Shown one piece after another: positions 16,703 to 24,765 of a stretch of 64,000 nucleotides of DNA. The DNA comes from Holophagaceae bacterium. GTDB taxonomy: Bacteria; Acidobacteriota; Holophagae; Holophagales; Holophagaceae. The notes under the pieces were generated by a model, which had not been told where the DNA came from, did not search any database, and saw only the letters and a list, made by a program, of their open reading frames with translations. Location of the stretch: assembly GCA_016720465.1 (NCBI GenBank), contig JADKKO010000004.1, positions 682,001 to 746,000 of the forward strand, in the 5' to 3' direction. Each line of letters starts with the position of its first letter. Positions within the stretch are counted from its first letter, which is position 1. The position numbers and the translations under genes were made by a program.

Positions 16703-18477
16703 GCGGAACGGTCCCCACTCCCTTCGAGGACAGCCGCCGCCTGACAGGTCCAAACCTCCTCTTCGGATCCTGCGGGGCCGTGCTGGAGGCGCCGCTGCCG
16801 GGGGGCGGCCGGGAGGAGGCCCATGCCAAGTGGGCGCGGCTGGTCGAAGCCATGCGCTCCCGCCTGGGGTGGCCAGGAGGGCCCGTGACCGCGCGGGTCC
16901 ACGCCAGCGGCGCGACCCTGGCCTTCGCGGCGCCGGAGGACCTGCTCTTCGCGGCCACCGAGGTGAATGAATGGGCCTGGACCAGGGCCCTGGAGGAGAC
17001 CACGGGAACGCTTTCCTTGAGGTTGTCCGCGCCGGGACACCCGGCGGTGTGGGACGAGGATTCGGCGGTGGCGACGATGCGGGCCATGTCCGCTGCGGAG
17101 GTCCGGCCCGGATTGATGGCGCTGCTCCGCGAAGCGCAACACCGGAACCTGCCGGCTTTTCTGGACGAGGAAACCCTCTCCATCGGGGCCGGATCCGGCC
17201 ACATGGCCTGGCGGATGGACACCTTGCCCGCGCCGGCGGACGTGGCCTGGGGGCGGCTCCATGGCATCCCCACGGTCCTGGTGACGGGCTCCAACGGCAA
17301 GACCACTTCCGTGCGCCTGCTGGCGGCCATGGCCGCTTCCCAGGGATGGCGGCTGGGGCACACCTGCACCGACGGCATCTACATCGCAGGTGAACTCGTG
17401 GAAGCCGGCGACTATTCCGGGCCCGGTGGGGCCCGCGCGGTACTGAGGGATGTCCGGGTCGAGGCCGCGATCCTGGAGACCGCCCGGGGCGGCATCCTGC
17501 GGCGGGGGCTGTCGACGCGGCAGGCCGATGTGGCCCTGGTGACCAACGTCAGTCCGGAGCATTTCGGGGAGTACGGGATCCATTCCCTGGAGGACCTCGC
17601 GGATGTGAAGCTTGTGGTGGCGAAGGCGCTCGCCTCCGGCGGCCTGTTGGTCCTCAACGCGGATGACGGCGGACTCGTGGCCCGTGCGTCCACCTTGGCC
17701 TGCCCCATCGGATGGTTCTCCCTGGAGGACGGACACCCCCTGCTCCAACGGCATCGGGCCGCCAGCGGCGCCACTTGCGCTGTGCGCGATGGCCGCCTGC
17801 GCCTCCATTGGAAGGACCGATCCCACGATCTCGGAGCCGTGGCCTCCATGCCCCTGAGCGCCGGCGGCCATGCCGCCTACAACGTGTCAAACCTCGCGGG
17901 CGCGGCCCTGGCGGCGGCGGGCCTCGGCATCCCGCCTCTGGCCATCGCTGGGGTCCTGGCTGCCTTCGGCGCCTCCCGCGGGGACAATCCCGGGCGGCTG
18001 GAGATCTGGCGGTTCGGCGGCATCACGATCTTCATGGACTACGCCCACAATCCGGAAGGCCTCGAAGGCCTGTTGAAACTAGCTGCGCAGGTCCGGGGCC
18101 CGGGCCGGATCGGCCTCCTTCTGGGCCAGGCCGGCAACCGGGAGGATGGCGCCATCCGCGCGCTGGCGGCCACGGCGGCAGGATTCGACCCTGACTTCGT
18201 GGTGTTGAAGGACATCGAAGGATTTCTCCGGGGACGCGAACCGGGGGAAGTCGCAGCCTTGCTCTGGAAGGCCCTCGCCGCCGAAGGCGTGGAGGCGGAA
18301 CGGCTGCGGACTGTGCTTCCGGAGGCGGAGGCCGCGCTGAGCCTCGTCGGCTGGGCCAGGGCAGGAGATGTGGTGGTGCTGCCGGTCCACGGGGCGAAGG
18401 CTCGGACTGCGGTGGCTGCCAAGTTGGACCGTCTTGAAGCCGGAGGCTGGAGGGCCGGGGATCCGGTGGGGTGTTGA
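16699..18477 (+). CDS. cyanophycin-synthetase-like Mur ligase lacking the ATP-grasp domain
   Basis: About 592 aa if started at the CTG at 16699, which overlaps the cphA TGA. The first ATG/GTG-type start (GTG 16780) would remove a conserved-looking FEDSRRLTGPNLLFGS, so translation probably starts upstream. An N-terminal CphA-like region (about 1-190) passes directly to a Mur-ligase core. That core has P-loop VTGSNGKTTSVRLL (near 200), CTDGIYIAGELVEAGDYSGPGG, ILETARGGILRRG, TNVSPEHFGEYGI, and C-terminal MDYAHNPEG and GDVVVLPVHGAKAR. There is no ATP-grasp domain. It could assist CphA (as CphA-prime proteins in other bacteria are thought to do), ligate another Asp/Arg peptide, or regulate. The substrate is unknown. 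Confidence 0.85.
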   Translation: MSGTVPTPFEDSRRLTGPNLLFGSCGAVLEAPLPGGGREEAHAKWARLVEAMRSRLGWPGGPVTARVHASGATLAFAAPEDLLFAATEVNEWAWTRALEETTGTLSLRLSAPGHPAVWDEDSAVATMRAMSAAEVRPGLMALLREAQHRNLPAFLDEETLSIGAGSGHMAWRMDTLPAPADVAWGRLHGIPTVLVTGSNGKTTSVRLLAAMAASQGWRLGHTCTDGIYIAGELVEAGDYSGPGGARAVLRDVRVEAAILETARGGILRRGLSTRQADVALVTNVSPEHFGEYGIHSLEDLADVKLVVAKALASGGLLVLNADDGGLVARASTLACPIGWFSLEDGHPLLQRHRAASGATCAVRDGRLRLHWKDRSHDLGAVASMPLSAGGHAAYNVSNLAGAALAAAGLGIPPLAIAGVLAAFGASRGDNPGRLEIWRFGGITIFMDYAHNPEGLEGLLKLAAQVRGPGRIGLLLGQAGNREDGAIRALAATAAGFDPDFVVLKDIEGFLRGREPGEVAALLWKALAAEGVEAERLRTVLPEAEAALSLVGWARAGDVVVLPVHGAKARTAVAAKLDRLEAGGWRAGDPVGC

Positions 18478-18565
18478 CCCCCTGGCGCCCATTTCGCCCA
18501 TTCCCTTTTCTGCCCGTCGAGGAGTATCTTGCCTTCGACCATCCTGTTTTTTTTAGGAGAACCTC

Positions 18566-19720
18566 ATGACGCGCACACCGCAGTTGAATTTCGTCGCCGG
18601 GCTCGTGGTTGCCGGCTGCTTCGTCTCGCTGGCTTCTCGACCCGCCTATTCCCAAGGCCTGACGCTTCCCCCCAGCGGGGACAACCAGAAGGCCTCGGTC
18701 ACCCAGCACATCGGCCTGGTGAAGGTGACCGTGAGCTACAGCAGCCCGCGGGTGCACCGCGCAGGGGAAGACCGCACCGGGAAGATCTGGGGAGAACTGG
18801 TGCCCTACGGCCTCAGCGACCTGGGCTTCAACGACTGCAAGGAGTGCCCGTGGCGCGCCGGGGCCAACGAGAACACCGTCTTCAAGATCACCCATGACGT
18901 GAAGATCGAAGGCAAGCCGCTGGCGGCGGGCTCCTACGGGCTCCACATGATCCCTGGGCCCGAGACCTTCACGGTGATCTTCTCGAAGGATTCTTCCGCC
19001 TGGGGCAGCTACTGGTACACCCCGAAGGAGGATGTCCTGCGGGTGGACGTGAAGCCCGCCAAGGGCGAATTCCAGGAGTGGCTGACCTATGAATTCACCG
19101 AGCGCGAGTCCGCCAAGGCCAGGCTGGAATTGCGCTGGGAGAACCTGCGGATCCCCATCTCCATCTCCGTGGACGATCCCGACGAACTGTACTTCCAGAA
19201 TCTCAGGAAAGAGATGCATGGCGCGCACGGGTTCCAGTGGGCCGACCTGATGGCCGCGGCGCAGTTCACGCTGCAATCCGGCAAGCACCTGGATGCGGGC
19301 CTGGACTGGGCCCAGAGGGCGGCGGGCGCCCCCTTCGTGGGCAACGAGAATTTCCAGACCCTCTCGACCCTGGGCCAAGTCCAGCTCCAAATGGGAAACG
19401 CGGAGGCGGCCCAGGCCACCTTCGACAAGGCCATCGCGAATCCCTCGGCCAAGCCCACGGACGCCCACCAACTGGGCCGCCAGCTGTTGCAGCAGGGGCG
19501 CAAGGCCGAGGCGTTGAAGATCTTCCAATCCAATGCGAAGAAGTTCCCGGGCCAGTGGCCCGTGAATGTGGGTCTGGCGCGGGGCTACGCCGCGGCCGGG
19601 GATACGAAAAAGGCTCTGGAACACGCCCGCATGGCGCTGGCCCAGGCGCCGGACGAACTCAACAAGAAAGCCCTGAAAGCGATGATCGACCAGCTGGAGA
19701 AGGGCACGGCTCCCCGCTAG
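18566..19720 (+). CDS. secreted DUF2911 protein with C-terminal TPR-like repeats
   Basis: 384 aa with a signal peptide (hydrophobic stretch 9-28, cleavage likely after AYS in SRPAYSQG). Residues 35-195 match DUF2911 (SPRVHRAGEDRTGKIWGELVPYG, PLAAGSYGLHMIPG, FSKDSSAWGSYWY), a beta-sandwich domain of unknown function common in Acidobacteriota and Bacteroidota. Residues 220-380 form TPR-like helical repeats (AGLDWAQRAA, AQATFDKAIANP, ALKIFQSNAKKFPGQWPVNVGLARGY, ALEHARMALAQAP). AGGAGAACCTC precedes the ATG. A palindromic repeat follows as a likely convergent terminator with thrC. Confidence 0.85.
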   Translation: MTRTPQLNFVAGLVVAGCFVSLASRPAYSQGLTLPPSGDNQKASVTQHIGLVKVTVSYSSPRVHRAGEDRTGKIWGELVPYGLSDLGFNDCKECPWRAGANENTVFKITHDVKIEGKPLAAGSYGLHMIPGPETFTVIFSKDSSAWGSYWYTPKEDVLRVDVKPAKGEFQEWLTYEFTERESAKARLELRWENLRIPISISVDDPDELYFQNLRKEMHGAHGFQWADLMAAAQFTLQSGKHLDAGLDWAQRAAGAPFVGNENFQTLSTLGQVQLQMGNAEAAQATFDKAIANPSAKPTDAHQLGRQLLQQGRKAEALKIFQSNAKKFPGQWPVNVGLARGYAAAGDTKKALEHARMALAQAPDELNKKALKAMIDQLEKGTAPR

Positions 19721-19767
19721 GCCGTTGGAAAACATCAACCTTGTCAATTCGATGGTGCACCGGCATA

Positions 19768-19820
19768 AGGAGCCGTAACGAACTACCCAGAAAAGCACTG
19801 GTTATTTCGTAACGGCTCCT
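19768..19820. repeat. dispersed palindromic repeat, copy 2 (thrC 3' end)
   Basis: AGGAGCCGTAACGAA pairs exactly with TTCGTAACGGCTCCT. The inner arms CTACCCAG and CTGGTTAT close on the loop aaaagca. It sits between two convergent genes and overlaps the thrC stop codon, so it may end transcription in both directions, though there is no T-run. Confidence 0.8.
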
Positions 19821-21102
19821 AAGGATTCCCAAGGGCCTGGCGGACTGCCGCCACGTCATTGGGGATTTCCTTCGACAGCAAGGGACGGTCCCGCAAGGCC
19901 TCGAGAGATTCTGGAATCGGGACCTGGATGCCCATGTGCTCGTAGACGGGCAGGAATTTGGCGGGGTGCGCGGTGCCCAGGAACACGCCGGTTTCGCAGA
20001 GGCCCAGGCGCTCCTCCAGCACCGCGTAGGCCACCGCCGCGTGCGGGTCCGCGAGATAGCCCATGCCCGTCAATTCGCGGATGGAGCGCTTGGTGTAGTC
20101 GTCGTTCTTGAAACCCCACCGCAGGGCCTGGCGGAGGGAATGGAGGTCGCCGCCGAAAAGGTGTTGGATGCGCTCCCAGTTGTTGGGAGCGCCCACATCC
20201 ATGGCGTTGGAGAGCGTGGAAACGCTCGGCCGCGGCAGGTATTCGCCGCTGTCCAGGTAGTTGGGCACCGTGGCGTTGAGGTTGGTGGCGGCCACGAAGG
20301 CGCGGATGGGCAATCCGGTCCGCTTCGCCATGAGCCCCGCGCAGAGATTGCCGAAATTGCCCGAAGGCACCGCGATGACGACGCCATCCCGCACGTCCTG
20401 CTTGTGCAATTGGGCCATGGCCTCGGCGTAGTAGAGCATCTGGGGCAGCAGCCGGGCCACGTTGATGGAATTGGCGGAAGTGAGGCCGTGGCGGGCCGAC
20501 AGGTCCGCGTCGTTGAAACAGTCCTTCACCAGCGCCTGGCAGTCGTCGAAGGAGCCATCCACGGCGAGGGCGGTGACGTTGTCCCCGAGGGTGGCGAACT
20601 GGCGCTCCTGCAGGTCCGAGACGCGGCCTTTCGGATAGAGCACCACCACGCGCACGGCGGGACGGTGCCAGAAGGCCTGGGCCACGGCGGCCCCGGTGTC
20701 GCCGCTGGTGGCGGTGAGGATGGTCAGGGGCCGCCCCGGTTCCCGGACCAGTTCCAGGATGTGGGCGAAAAACCGCGCGCCCACATCCTTGAACGCCAGC
20801 GTGGGGCCATGGAACAGCTCAAGGGCATACAGGCCGCGCCGCACCTGGGCCAAGGGAATGGGGAAGTCCAGGGCGCTGCTGATGGCCGCCGCCAGCGCAT
20901 CCTGATCAAACTCTTCGCCGATGAACCGGCGGAGGATGATCTCGCTGCGTTCCACCCAACGGAGCTGCAGCAGGCTGTCCCAGTCTTCGAACACAGGCAG
21001 GGTTTCCGGCATCCAGAGGCCGCCGCCCGGAGCCAGGCCCTGCAGCACGGCTTCACGGAACGTGGCCGTGTCGCCGGGGTTTCGCGTGCTGACGAATTTC
21101 AA
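19819..21102 (-). CDS. thrC: threonine synthase
   Basis: A PLP enzyme that converts O-phosphohomoserine to threonine, the last step of the pathway. 427 aa, equal to E. coli-type ThrC. The start is TTG at 21102, whose TTGA overlaps the thrB stop, giving the typical N-terminus KFVSTRNPGDTATFREAVLQGLAPGGGLWMPE. The PLP lysine lies in FHGPTLAFKDVGARFF (about 110), the phosphate-binding loop is ILTATSGDTGAAVAQAF, and NSINVARLLPQ and VPSGNFGNLCAG follow. Third gene of thrABC and translationally coupled, so attenuation upstream of thrA should control it too. Confidence 0.96.
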   Translation of the reverse strand: MKFVSTRNPGDTATFREAVLQGLAPGGGLWMPETLPVFEDWDSLLQLRWVERSEIILRRFIGEEFDQDALAAAISSALDFPIPLAQVRRGLYALELFHGPTLAFKDVGARFFAHILELVREPGRPLTILTATSGDTGAAVAQAFWHRPAVRVVVLYPKGRVSDLQERQFATLGDNVTALAVDGSFDDCQALVKDCFNDADLSARHGLTSANSINVARLLPQMLYYAEAMAQLHKQDVRDGVVIAVPSGNFGNLCAGLMAKRTGLPIRAFVAATNLNATVPNYLDSGEYLPRPSVSTLSNAMDVGAPNNWERIQHLFGGDLHSLRQALRWGFKNDDYTKRSIRELTGMGYLADPHAAVAYAVLEERLGLCETGVFLGTAHPAKFLPVYEHMGIQVPIPESLEALRDRPLLSKEIPNDVAAVRQALGNP

Positions 21103-22058
21103 GGGAGCACTCGCGCGCCCAGCGGATCCACGCCGCAGAGCCGGGCTTCGGAGGCGAGTCCGGCGGCTTCGAAAGCCGCCTGGATGGCCGCCACGACTTC
21201 TTCTCCATGCTCGGTTCCCTCCGCGACCGCGAAGACCGAGGGGCCGGATCCCGAGAGCGTGCAGCCCAGGGCGCCGGCTTGCATGGCCGCTTTCTGGGCG
21301 GTGCGGAAGCCGGGCACCAGATCCGCGCGGCGGGGTTCGGCCAGCACGTCGCGCAGGCACCGGATGAAGATCTCCTGGTCCTTCGTGTGCAGCGCGTGGA
21401 CGAAGGCCGCGAGGTTCTGCGCGAAGGCCAGGACCTCGGGCATCGGAAGCCTGTCCGGCATCACGCTCCGGGCGCGTTCGGTTGAAAGTTCGCAGTGGGG
21501 ATGCACCACGGCGATCACCAGCTCCGCGGGCCAGGGCAGGGCGCGGGGTTTGGACCCCCCATCGCCGCCCGGCACCAGCAGCAGCAAGCCGCCGTGCAGC
21601 GAGGGCGCCACATTGTCCAGGTGCACCGAACCCGAAACCAGGGATTCGGCGCGGCCCGCCATCTGAAGCAGTTCGGATCTCGTGAATGGTTCCCCCAGGA
21701 GCATCTGGCAGGCCAGCAGGGTCGCTACGATGGAACTGGCGCTGGACCCCAGGCCGCTGGAGCGCGGGAGGTTCTTCTCGAGGGTGAAGGCCATGTCGGG
21801 GCAGGAAATCCCCTTGGCGGCCAGGCCGTCCCTCACGAAGTTGAAGGTGCGGAGCACCAGGTTTTGCGCCGGGTCCGGCGGCATGAGATGGGCATAGGGG
21901 CCCGTGGCGAGCAGGGTGGTTTTGGCGGCGGCTTTGACACTCACCACGTCGCCCCACAGGGAACCATCCAGGGGCGCCAGGGCGGCGCCCATCAAGTCGA
22001 ATCCGGCGGCGAAATTGCCGATGCTGGCGGGTGCGTAGGCTCGGATGGCGCTGCTCAT
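21099..22058 (-). CDS. thrB: homoserine kinase
   Basis: A GHMP kinase that phosphorylates homoserine with ATP in the cytoplasm. 319 aa. YAPASIGNFAAGFDLMGAAL at the N-terminus and the GHMP ATP-binding motif KNLPRSSGLGSSASS (about 93-107) are intact, as is the C-terminal GCTLSGSGPSVFAV. ATGA overlap with thrA upstream and TTGA overlap with thrC downstream indicate tight coupling in a single thr operon. Confidence 0.96.
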   Translation of the reverse strand: MSSAIRAYAPASIGNFAAGFDLMGAALAPLDGSLWGDVVSVKAAAKTTLLATGPYAHLMPPDPAQNLVLRTFNFVRDGLAAKGISCPDMAFTLEKNLPRSSGLGSSASSIVATLLACQMLLGEPFTRSELLQMAGRAESLVSGSVHLDNVAPSLHGGLLLLVPGGDGGSKPRALPWPAELVIAVVHPHCELSTERARSVMPDRLPMPEVLAFAQNLAAFVHALHTKDQEIFIRCLRDVLAEPRRADLVPGFRTAQKAAMQAGALGCTLSGSGPSVFAVAEGTEHGEEVVAAIQAAFEAAGLASEARLCGVDPLGARVLP

Positions 22059-24490
22059 GGGAGCCCTTCGAAAGATGCGATCTTCAGGATATCCGCGAGC
22101 ACGCCCGCTGCCGTCACCTCGCCTCCGGCGCCGTAGCCCCGGACCACCAGGGGCGTGGGCTGGTAGTGCTCCGTAAGGAAGGCCAGGGCGTTCTCGCCGC
22201 CCTTGACCGAAAAGAGCGGATGGTCCGGCCCCACGGCCTCCAGCCGGACGGAACAGCGGAAGCCATCCTCCACGGCCCGGATGCTCGCCACGTGGCGGAG
22301 CACCCGGCCCTCCTTTTTCAGGTCCGCCATGCGCTGGGCGAAGCCTTCATCCAGCGCCGGAAGCCTGGCCATGAAGGGCTCCACGCTTCCCGACGCATCG
22401 AACCCGGACGGGAGCACGCCCTCCACGTCGATGTCCGCCAGCTCCAGCTCGGCGCCCATTTCCCGGGCCAGGATCAGCAGCTTCCGCGCCACGTCGAGAC
22501 CCGAAAGGTCGTCCCGGGGGTCCGGTTCGGTGAACCCCTTTTCCTTGGCGGTCCGCACGCTTTCAGAGAAGGCGGCGCCTTCATCCAGCAGGCCCAGCAG
22601 GAAGGAGAGCGATCCCGACAGCGTGCCGTCGAAGCGCAGCACCCGGTCCCCGCCCCGGAGCAGGTTCCTCAGGGTCTCGATGACCGGAAGGCCCGCTCCC
22701 ACATTGGTTTCATATAAAAATTTCCGCCGCAGCATCTCCGAAGCGTGGCGCAGGGTCCGGTACGCTTCGAAGCCCGCCGTGTTGGCCTTCTTGTTGGCCG
22801 TCACCACGTGAAGCCCGGCTTCCATCAACCTTGGATAGGCTTCGGCCACCTCGTTGTCGGAGGTGCAATCCACGAACACGGGATTCGTGAACCGCGCTTG
22901 GGCGACGGCCTTGACCAGGGTTTCCAGGTCGGCGGGTCCAGCGGCGTCGGCGTCAAGGGCATCCCAGTCCGGCACTCCATCCACATTGAACGTGAATTGT
23001 CTGGAATTGGCCACGGCGCAGATTCTCAACTCGACCTTCCTCCGCGGATTGGTTTGGTGGCTCGCGATGGCTCGAAGCAGCTTGGAACCCACGTTGCCCT
23101 TTCCCCAGACCACCAATTGCAATTGCGGCAGGGAGCGGAAAAAGGCCGCGTGGACCTGGCGCAAGGCCCGGGCCTCGTCGCCCTCGCGGATGACCACGGA
23201 GATGTTGCGCTCGCTGCTGCCCTGCGCGATGGCCACGATGTTCACGCCCACCGCCGCGAGGGCTCCGAAAAAGGTCCCCGCGACGCCGAGCCGGTGTTTC
23301 ATGCCGTCGCCGACGAGGGAGAGGATCGCATGGCCGGCGCGCCGCTGGATGGGATCCAGCATCCCGGCAGCGAGCTCCGCCACGAAAGCCGACTGCAAAG
23401 CCTCCAAGGCCTTGCCGCCCTCGGACTCGGCCACTGAAAAAGAGATGGCGCACTCGCTGGACCCTTGGGTGATGAGGATGACGGAGATGTTCGCCGCCGC
23501 CATGGTCTGGAAGACGCGCGCGGCGATGCCGGGCACGCCGGTCATGCCGGAGCCGCTCACATCGATCAGGGTGACGCCGCCGAGGAAGGTCAGGCCCCGC
23601 GCGCCATGGGGCGAGGGCTGGGAGCCTCCATGCACCAGCGTCCCCGGCCGCGAGGGCGCGAAGGTGTTGCGGACGCGCACGGGGATGCCCTTTTCACGGG
23701 CGGGCTGGATGGTCTTGGGGTGCAGCACCTTGGCGCCGAAATAGGAAAGTTCCATGGCCTCTTCGAAACTGGTTTCGGGCAGCGTGAAGGCTTCCGGCAC
23801 CAGGCGCGGGTCGGCGCTGTAGATGCCGTCCACATCGGTCCAGATCTCCAGCAGGTGCGCGTTCGAGGCCCAGGCCGCGATGGCCGCGCTGTAGTCGGAG
23901 CCGCCCCGGCCCAGGATGGTGGTCTTGCCATCCGCATCCGATCCGAAGAACCCCGGCAACACGGAGAGCGGGGGCGGGTTTTCGCGGAATGCTCCGAAGG
24001 CCGCGGCCGTGGCCTTCCAGTCCGGCGATGCTTCCAGGGATTCGCGGCTGGTGCGGATGCAGGCCGCGGCATCCAGCAACCGGGCCCCGAGCGCCTTGGC
24101 CAGCAGCAGGCTGGAGGCCCGTTCGCCCAGGCTGTAAAGGCTTGCCATGACGCCGGGCGGGCATTCCCCCAGGAGCTTCACGCCCTGCAGGTATTGCGAA
24201 AGATCGTTTTCGAGGCCCCGAAGCTCCGCATCCAGAGGCGCCGGATCCCCAGGAAACAGCTCGGCGGCGGTGGCGCGGTGGAGCTCCGAAAACCGGGTCC
24301 GGCAGGCGTCCGTGTCCCGGCCGTCCACGGCGGCCTGGACCCCATCCCGCAGCAGGTTGGTGACGCCGCTCATGGCCGAGACCACCACCAGCACCGGACC
24401 CTCGGAGGCGGCCTGCCGCGCGATGTCCGCCACGGCGCTGATGCGGGCCGCCGAAGCCATGGAGGTGCCGCCGAATTTCATCACGCGCAT
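22055..24490 (-). CDS. thrA: bifunctional aspartokinase / homoserine dehydrogenase
   Basis: Catalyses the first and third steps from aspartate to threonine. 811 aa from ATG 24490 (MRVMKFGGTSMASAARI). The upstream codons run through the attenuator and are rejected. The aspartokinase domain has KFGGTS, GRGGSDYSAAI and LLEIWTDVDGIYSADPR (1-290). Two ACT domains span about 305-455 (VSGSGMTGVPGIAARVFQTMA; SLVGDGMKHRLGVAGTFFGAL). Homoserine dehydrogenase (about 460-811) has VVWGKGNVGSKLLRAI, VTANKKANT, YETNVGAGLPVIETLRNLL and the GYGAGGEVTAAGVLADI C-terminus. The ACT domains imply feedback inhibition, probably by threonine. It sits directly downstream of the thr leader and terminator. Confidence 0.96.
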   Translation of the reverse strand: MRVMKFGGTSMASAARISAVADIARQAASEGPVLVVVSAMSGVTNLLRDGVQAAVDGRDTDACRTRFSELHRATAAELFPGDPAPLDAELRGLENDLSQYLQGVKLLGECPPGVMASLYSLGERASSLLLAKALGARLLDAAACIRTSRESLEASPDWKATAAAFGAFRENPPPLSVLPGFFGSDADGKTTILGRGGSDYSAAIAAWASNAHLLEIWTDVDGIYSADPRLVPEAFTLPETSFEEAMELSYFGAKVLHPKTIQPAREKGIPVRVRNTFAPSRPGTLVHGGSQPSPHGARGLTFLGGVTLIDVSGSGMTGVPGIAARVFQTMAAANISVILITQGSSECAISFSVAESEGGKALEALQSAFVAELAAGMLDPIQRRAGHAILSLVGDGMKHRLGVAGTFFGALAAVGVNIVAIAQGSSERNISVVIREGDEARALRQVHAAFFRSLPQLQLVVWGKGNVGSKLLRAIASHQTNPRRKVELRICAVANSRQFTFNVDGVPDWDALDADAAGPADLETLVKAVAQARFTNPVFVDCTSDNEVAEAYPRLMEAGLHVVTANKKANTAGFEAYRTLRHASEMLRRKFLYETNVGAGLPVIETLRNLLRGGDRVLRFDGTLSGSLSFLLGLLDEGAAFSESVRTAKEKGFTEPDPRDDLSGLDVARKLLILAREMGAELELADIDVEGVLPSGFDASGSVEPFMARLPALDEGFAQRMADLKKEGRVLRHVASIRAVEDGFRCSVRLEAVGPDHPLFSVKGGENALAFLTEHYQPTPLVVRGYGAGGEVTAAGVLADILKIASFEGLP

Positions 24491-24498
24491 AAAGGTCC

Positions 24499-24567
24499 CA
24501 AAACAAAAAGCCCCGCCTTGGGTGCGGGGCCGGGTCAGCAAAAAGAACGAAAGCTAGACCGGCCGCG
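24499..24567 (-). promoter_or_regulatory. thr operon attenuator (antiterminator / intrinsic terminator)
   Basis: On the minus strand, arms GCCCCGC (24530-24524) and GCGGGGC (24516-24510) enclose a 7-nt loop and are followed by TTTTTG, a complete intrinsic terminator ending 9 nt before thrA. A competing antiterminator is visible. CGCGGCCGGTC (24567-24557), at the end of the leader reading frame, can pair with GACCCGGCCCCGC (24536-24524), which includes the terminator 5' arm. A ribosome stalled at the threonine codons would leave the antiterminator free. One that reaches the UAG at 24556-24554 would cover it and let the terminator form. Confidence 0.85.
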
Positions 24568-24682
24568 CCTGGAAGGCCGTAGTCGTCGTCGACGTGGCGG
24601 AATCGAGCCGGACCGGGCCCAGGCCTAGGGACGGGCTGGAAGCCTTTCCGGTCTGGCTGGACGGTTTCGGTGCGAGGCGCAT
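24554..24682 (-). CDS. thrL: thr operon leader peptide
   Basis: A 42-codon reading frame starting at ATG 24682 (GGGAAAGG lies upstream). Near its end it contains D-S-A-T-S-T-T-T-T-A-F-Q-A-R-P-V, i.e. five threonine codons (ACG, ACG, ACG, ACT, ACG) within six positions, then UAG. A sixth Thr lies earlier. Unlike the E. coli leader it has no isoleucine codons, which suggests a response to threonyl-tRNA alone. It is placed exactly where attenuation needs it, immediately before the antiterminator and terminator of thrA. Confidence 0.82.
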   Translation of the reverse strand: MRLAPKPSSQTGKASSPSLGLGPVRLDSATSTTTTAFQARPV

Positions 24683-24765
24683 AGGAAAACCTTTCCCGAG
24701 TCTTTCCTTCCGGTCAACGGAAAATCTCAGCGAACTCAGCCACAATGGGTGGACCAGGAGCCTCC

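Noticed and set aside
18032..19798. 588-codon minus-strand frame opposite the DUF2911-TPR gene
   Set aside because: Shadow; the plus-strand gene has a signal peptide, RBS and known domains.
24683..24765. Named -10/-35 promoters for thrL and the GDPD gene
   Set aside because: A TTGACC exists on the minus strand but no convincing -10 at the right distance; left unannotated.
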